DNA from: Lentisphaeria bacterium
Lineage (GTDB): Bacteria; Verrucomicrobiota; Lentisphaeria; Victivallales; Victivallaceae
Length of the DNA: 38,061 nt
NCBI GenBank assembly: GCA_017508285.1
Contig: JAFVZG010000042.1
Coordinates: 1 to 38,061, forward strand
Direction of reading: 5' to 3'
A model generated the notes under the pieces. The model was not told the DNA's origin and did not search any database. It worked only from the letters and a program-made list of their open reading frames with translations. Shown here piece after piece: positions 34,711 to 38,061 of this stretch; position 1 is the stretch's first letter; each line of letters opens with the position of its first letter. Made by a program: the position numbers and the translations under genes.

Positions 34711-35690
34711 GTGCATTTCTGACCTTCCTTTTCAAAGATCCCCTGCGCAAATTGATCGCGCTGTCACTGACAATAGTGCTTTATGCGGTGCTCAATGAAG
34801 GTAAACAGAGGGAAGAGATCATTGATGGTATTCCGATGCAGATAAAGTGCGATGATGATGTCTTTCTGCCGGAAATAAACCGCAGCTGTTCAGTGCGCCT
34901 GACTGTCAGGGGGTCGGAAAGTACGATCAAAAAATTGACCAAACAGGATATTCAAGGAACAATAATGCTTTCACGCAACACCCCCGGATTTGCTTCCGGG
35001 AGGGTGACTTTGCGCTTCAATCCCAAAGATTTTGCAGTACCAAGAGGAGTGGAAGTAATAAGAGTGGAGCATCCTCAGGAATTGACGATCCCGGTGCAGC
35101 GCAAGATTTCCCGGATGCTGCCGATCCATCCGGAAACTTTCGGCAGTGTACAATCCGGCTGGGTTTGCAATGAAGTCACCGCTGAACCGGCAAGCGTGAT
35201 CGTCTCAGGGCCGGAAAGATTGGTCAACACTCTGCGTGAAGTGGTGACTGAGCCGCTGAATATTGATGGAGAAACGGTAAGTTTCAGCAAAAAAGGTTTG
35301 ATATTGAAAAATCCTCAGCCGGAAGAGTTGAGTTTCGATCTGTCATCTGCCGAGGTGTCAGTAAAGATAGTCAGGATACCGGATGTGCCGAGAAAATTCA
35401 CGGATATTCCGGTCAGATGCATGGTTCCTCCGGGGAATTCGGTGCAGCTGCAGCCGGATAAAAAGATCGTCACAGTCACCGTTTCCGGCAGACAGAGTGC
35501 CATCAATAAGATATCGGGTAAGGATATTACGGTTTTTGCCGATCTGAGCGATCCGAAATATCAGCTGCCGGGCGAACACCTGCTGCAGCTGCAGGCGGTT
35601 TTGAATAATCCGCAGGATAATTTACGGATAAGTGCAATAGAACCGAAGGAAATAAAGATAAAAAGTGTGGTTGCTGTCGAAAAAAAGTGA
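34707..35690 (+). CDS. YbbR-domain protein, CdaR-like
   Basis: A 327-residue membrane-anchored protein with one N-terminal membrane segment (about 15-30) and repeated YbbR domains exposed outside. Repeats are visible at about 35-110, 115-200 and 215-310, with recurring I-P-V and V-x-V-x-G strands such as VTVSGRQSAINKISGKDI. In Firmicutes the cotranscribed YbbR protein CdaR modulates CdaA activity, and the same gene order with a four-base overlap is seen here. The functional link is therefore well supported by context, although I cannot judge whether it activates or inhibits. Confidence 0.85.
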   Translation: MSAFLTFLFKDPLRKLIALSLTIVLYAVLNEGKQREEIIDGIPMQIKCDDDVFLPEINRSCSVRLTVRGSESTIKKLTKQDIQGTIMLSRNTPGFASGRVTLRFNPKDFAVPRGVEVIRVEHPQELTIPVQRKISRMLPIHPETFGSVQSGWVCNEVTAEPASVIVSGPERLVNTLREVVTEPLNIDGETVSFSKKGLILKNPQPEELSFDLSSAEVSVKIVRIPDVPRKFTDIPVRCMVPPGNSVQLQPDKKIVTVTVSGRQSAINKISGKDITVFADLSDPKYQLPGEHLLQLQAVLNNPQDNLRISAIEPKEIKIKSVVAVEKK

Positions 35691-35743
35691 CAAGGTTGAC
35701 CTTGGACTTGATTTTCAGCAGTTGAAATAGAAAAATAAATAGA

Positions 35744-35762
35744 GGCAATTGCAGAAATTGCC
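35744..35762 (+). other. Hairpin in the YbbR to SurA-N intergenic region
   Basis: GGCAATT (35744-35750) pairs with AATTGCC (35756-35762) around a five-base loop. No T run follows, so it is not a standard terminator. It may be a processing site or attenuator. I found no convincing promoter in this 164-base gap. Confidence 0.35.
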
Positions 35763-35854
35763 TGAAAACTTCCGGAGCCGTCGGGCGAAAAACCTGAATG
35801 GTGAGAATGCGGGGCATTTGCAAGGAGTTTTTTGGAGAATAACAGGAGAAGAAA

Positions 35855-37093
35855 ATGGTAATCAAAAAACTTAATTCGATCTTTCACAAACACAGCCGTG
35901 TCCTGCTGCTGATACTGGCGGTATTGGTGATCATTCCCTTTGTTCTGGGCGATTTCCGCGGCGGCGGCTGCGATGACCCGCAGTCGATGACAGTAGGTAC
36001 GATGAATGGTAAAAAGGTGAAAGTTTCAGACTTGCGGCAATTCGGGCAGAGCCTTTCTCTGCTTGGCAACTCCAACCGGCAGGATGACTGGCAGTCACTT
36101 TTCAATGCGTATTGTCTGGTAAAATATGCAGAAGACAACGGGGTGGTCGTGACCGATGATGAAGCAGCAGAAGAGTTGCGCAAAATTTTCAGCAAAGACG
36201 GTAAATTTTCCAAGGCCGACTATGACAAGTTTTTATCCGGCCGCCGGTTGACCAACAGCGATGTGGTGGAGTCATTGCGTTTGAATATGACGATCCAGAA
36301 ACTTCAGCAGACAGTGTGCCGCGGAGTGGTGGTCACCGATGATGAGGTGAAGAGTTTTTATGAATTGGCATCGCCGGGATTTGATTTGGAAATTTGCGCG
36401 ATCCCGCTGAAAAAATTCAGAGTCGATGAGCCGAAAGAGAAGGATCTCAAAGAGTTTTACAGCCAGATCAGCAAATTCAACCCGAATTATCCGGCTTACG
36501 ATGAGGTAAAGAAGAACCTTCCGGAAATGTACAAGAGCGTCAAACAGCGGGAAACTGCAGTCAAACTGGCAGAGCAGGAGATCGCGAAACTTTTGAAGCT
36601 CAATGGTGAAAAACGCGCCCAGGCATTTGCGGCATTGAAGTTTGATCATAAGAAATTGAGCATTCCCGCCAATGCTGCGGAGATGGAAAAGATCAATAAG
36701 GATATGAATTTGATGCAGGTTTACCAGAGTTTCTGTCTGGATCTGCCGAAAAATCTGGCGATGATCCCGCAAATCGAAAAGAGCAATAATCCTCAGCTGC
36801 TCCAGTTTATGCTGGGTCAGATCAATCAGGCGTTGATCGGCGGTTTGCCGCAGGAATTGAGCCTGCAAAGCGGAGATATCGCGCGACCGGTAAATCTTTC
36901 TGATGCAGTGGCATTGGTCAGAGTGGTCAAACGGAAACCGGCGGCACTGCAGGAGTTTGCCAAAAATCAGGAGATACTGCGCAAATTGATGACCAATTTG
37001 AAAGAACAGCTGGTATTTCAGGATTTCTACAATGAGTTGATGCGCCAGTGCGTATTCACGATGGAAACGGCGGAAAACAAACAGGCTGAGTAA
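35855..37093 (+). CDS. SurA-N/PpiD-like membrane-anchored chaperone without a PPIase domain
   Basis: A 412-residue protein with an N-terminal membrane anchor (about 15-32, VLLLILAVLVIIPFVLG). A SurA-N-type chaperone domain follows (about 45-165), with GTMNGKKVKVSDL, then DDEAAEELRKIFSKDGKFSKADYDKFL, as in PpiD. The remaining part is helical and charged. I see no parvulin peptidyl-prolyl isomerase motif, so it may be a chaperone that retains only the substrate-binding fold. The ATG has AGGAGA upstream. The stop codon TAA shares its last A with the speD start, so speD is translationally coupled, an odd partner with no known mechanistic link. Confidence 0.78.
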   Translation: MVIKKLNSIFHKHSRVLLLILAVLVIIPFVLGDFRGGGCDDPQSMTVGTMNGKKVKVSDLRQFGQSLSLLGNSNRQDDWQSLFNAYCLVKYAEDNGVVVTDDEAAEELRKIFSKDGKFSKADYDKFLSGRRLTNSDVVESLRLNMTIQKLQQTVCRGVVVTDDEVKSFYELASPGFDLEICAIPLKKFRVDEPKEKDLKEFYSQISKFNPNYPAYDEVKKNLPEMYKSVKQRETAVKLAEQEIAKLLKLNGEKRAQAFAALKFDHKKLSIPANAAEMEKINKDMNLMQVYQSFCLDLPKNLAMIPQIEKSNNPQLLQFMLGQINQALIGGLPQELSLQSGDIARPVNLSDAVALVRVVKRKPAALQEFAKNQEILRKLMTNLKEQLVFQDFYNELMRQCVFTMETAENKQAE

Positions 37094-37905
37094 TGTCAGA
37101 AACAGCAAAAGATCATCTCTCCGGGGCGATTGCCCTCGGCAGACAGATGACTGTGGAGTTTTACGACTGCGCGGCAGATATTCTGGCGGATGCAAAGCGT
37201 CTGGAAGAGGTGTTCCTGACGGCGGCGCAGAGGTCAGGAGCGCATGTGGTGAACTCCACATTCCACTCTTTTGAACCGCAAGGGGTAAGCGGAGTGGTTG
37301 TAATATCCGAATCTCATTTTGCAGTACATGCCTGGCCGGAACATGACTATGCGGCAGTGGATCTTTTCACCTGCGGATCAGGAGTAGACTTCACAGCGGC
37401 GGTAAAGGCACTGGCAGAGGGGATGAATTCCGGACAATGGATAATTTCGAGCATGGTCAACCGGGGGATACTTCACGAGAGCGGTCAGATCGAAAGACTG
37501 GTACCGGTGGTGGAGAACGAGAGGAACTGCGGATTGCAGTTATCTTGGAAAGAGAGGTTTGACCGGTCGGCTGCAAGAGCGATATCCACATGTATAGATT
37601 TGTATAATTGCAAAAAATTGCCGGTAAAAGAGGAAGAATGCCGGAAAACAGCCGGTGAATTGAGCGACAAACTGTCATTGACTTCCGGAAAGGGGAAATG
37701 GGTATTTATTTCCGGAGAAAGGGAGAATGGGTTTACATTCTGCGGAGATACGGGGAGAATCTCCGGGACGATCAACCCGGAATCAGGGGCGGTATCGCTG
37801 GATATATTTAAGGATGGCTTTTTTGATCCCCGCCCGGTGGCAGAATTTGCGATGACAGTTTTTGAAGGGGGCTACTACCGGATGCAGGTACAAATAAGAC
37901 AGTAA
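37093..37905 (+). CDS. speD: S-adenosylmethionine decarboxylase proenzyme with a second SpeD-like domain
   Basis: The first 125 residues are a bacterial-type SpeD, which self-cleaves at ISES to form a pyruvoyl group at Ser74. His79 (FAVHAWPE) and Cys94 (DLFTCG) lie 5 and 20 residues further on, exactly the Ser63/His68/Cys83 spacing of Thermotoga SpeD. It supplies decarboxylated AdoMet for spermidine. At 270 residues it is twice the usual 120-140. Residues 160-270 repeat the same plan: CIDLYNC resembles TVEFYDC, and the later SLDIFKDGFFDPRPVAEFA matches the VDLFTCGSGVDFTAAVKALA strand-helix, but Ser, His and Cys are all lost. This looks like a duplicated, inactive domain. Relatives of SpeD can have altered substrates, so ornithine or arginine decarboxylation is an alternative. 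It is followed by a strong terminator. Confidence 0.85.
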   Translation: MSETAKDHLSGAIALGRQMTVEFYDCAADILADAKRLEEVFLTAAQRSGAHVVNSTFHSFEPQGVSGVVVISESHFAVHAWPEHDYAAVDLFTCGSGVDFTAAVKALAEGMNSGQWIISSMVNRGILHESGQIERLVPVVENERNCGLQLSWKERFDRSAARAISTCIDLYNCKKLPVKEEECRKTAGELSDKLSLTSGKGKWVFISGERENGFTFCGDTGRISGTINPESGAVSLDIFKDGFFDPRPVAEFAMTVFEGGYYRMQVQIRQ

Positions 37906-37920
37906 ATATAAATATATTGA

Positions 37921-37958
37921 ACCCGTTTGCATAAAAAGTGCAGTCGGGTCTTTTTTTA
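37921..37958 (+). terminator. Intrinsic terminator after speD
   Basis: ACCCG at 37921 pairs with CGGGT ending at 37949, extended by an inner TGCA/TGCA pair across one mismatch and a G-T wobble, with a seven-base loop. Seven T residues follow at 37951-37957. Confidence 0.88.
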
Positions 37959-38061
37959 TCGGGGGGTGCGGGGGCAGAGCTCCTGCTAAAGGGCGGCAGC
38001 CCGTTATCGGGGGTGCGGGGGCAGAGCCCATGCAAAAGGGCGACAGCCCGTATCGGGGGTG
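37958..38061. repeat. GC-rich tandem repeat, period 46-48 bases, continuing past the window
   Basis: Two full units and the start of a third follow the speD terminator: copy 1 at 37958-38005, copy 2 at 38006-38051 and copy 3 from 38052. Each unit begins ATCGGGGG, then GTGCGGGGGCAGAGC, a variable CCATGC or TCCTGCT centre, AAAGGG and a CAGCCCG end. The GGGC...GCCC parts can form a short hairpin in each unit. The copies differ at about six positions plus small indels. No coding signal is visible. It resembles the intergenic GC-rich repeats found after genes in several gut bacteria. Confidence 0.8.

Noticed and set aside
1-38061. CRISPR array, tRNA, rRNA, insertion sequence or phage genes
   Set aside because: I looked for regular repeats with spacers, tRNA-like cloverleaf ends, transposase or integrase motifs and found none. 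The only tandem repeat is the GC-rich one at the right edge, which has no spacers.

Overview
The window looks like a housekeeping stretch of a diderm bacterial chromosome of roughly 50% GC. I recognise no phage, integrase, transposase, CRISPR, tRNA or rRNA. Gene content points to the Planctomycetes-Verrucomicrobia-Lentisphaerae group, most likely a Victivallales-type Lentisphaerota. The hints are a long two-lobed planctomycete-type sugar esterase, a GH3 glucosidase, a eukaryote-like branching enzyme, a lipopolysaccharide-kinase-like protein and many small zinc-ribbon membrane proteins. This assignment is inference; I could run no search.

Layout. 31-5661: carbohydrate degradation and uptake, with a GH3 glycosidase (C-terminal domain cut off by an in-frame stop), a two-lobed alpha/beta hydrolase and an EamA-type transporter. 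5842-6870: a zinc-ribbon membrane protein of unknown role. 6901-13349: a minus-strand glycogen operon in transcription order free-standing CBM48 protein, glgP, glgA, glgB. 13445-17667: divergent prmA and rsmD, the latter leading a lipopolysaccharide-kinase-like gene and yifB/comM. 17681-18988: pdxK-yhcH, with a palindromic operator candidate. 19190-24673: cinA-recN facing dprA and a formyltransferase/DUF2062 fusion. 24927-29481: a membrane-anchored FHA protein, ftsH, a DUF167 gene, apgM and recX. 29515-29928: a small zinc-finger membrane protein with its own terminator. 30354-35690: gyrA, folP, cdaA and a YbbR protein, tightly packed. 35855-37905: a SurA-N/PpiD-like protein overlapping speD, a strong terminator, then a GC-rich tandem repeat running off the end.

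How the genes fit together. The glycogen genes cover binding, phosphorolysis, elongation and branching; ADP-glucose synthesis and debranching must be encoded elsewhere. comM, cinA, recN, dprA and recX lie within about 13 kb and all belong to transformation or recombination. CdaA and the YbbR protein form the usual c-di-AMP synthase/regulator pair.

Ten candidate promoters share a TTGnnn -35, a 16 or 17 base spacer and a -10 that is usually TATATT rather than TATAAT.

Most notable observations: the SpeD protein carries a second, catalytically dead SpeD-like domain; a PurN-type formyltransferase is fused to a DUF2062 membrane domain; the GH3 gene is broken by what looks like one CAA-to-TAA change; a tail-anchored FHA protein with a Thr/Asn-rich linker sits just upstream of ftsH; and two promoters carry clear dyad sites. 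I did not find a clearly new multi-gene system; the SpeD duplication and the formyltransferase/DUF2062 fusion are the best leads.
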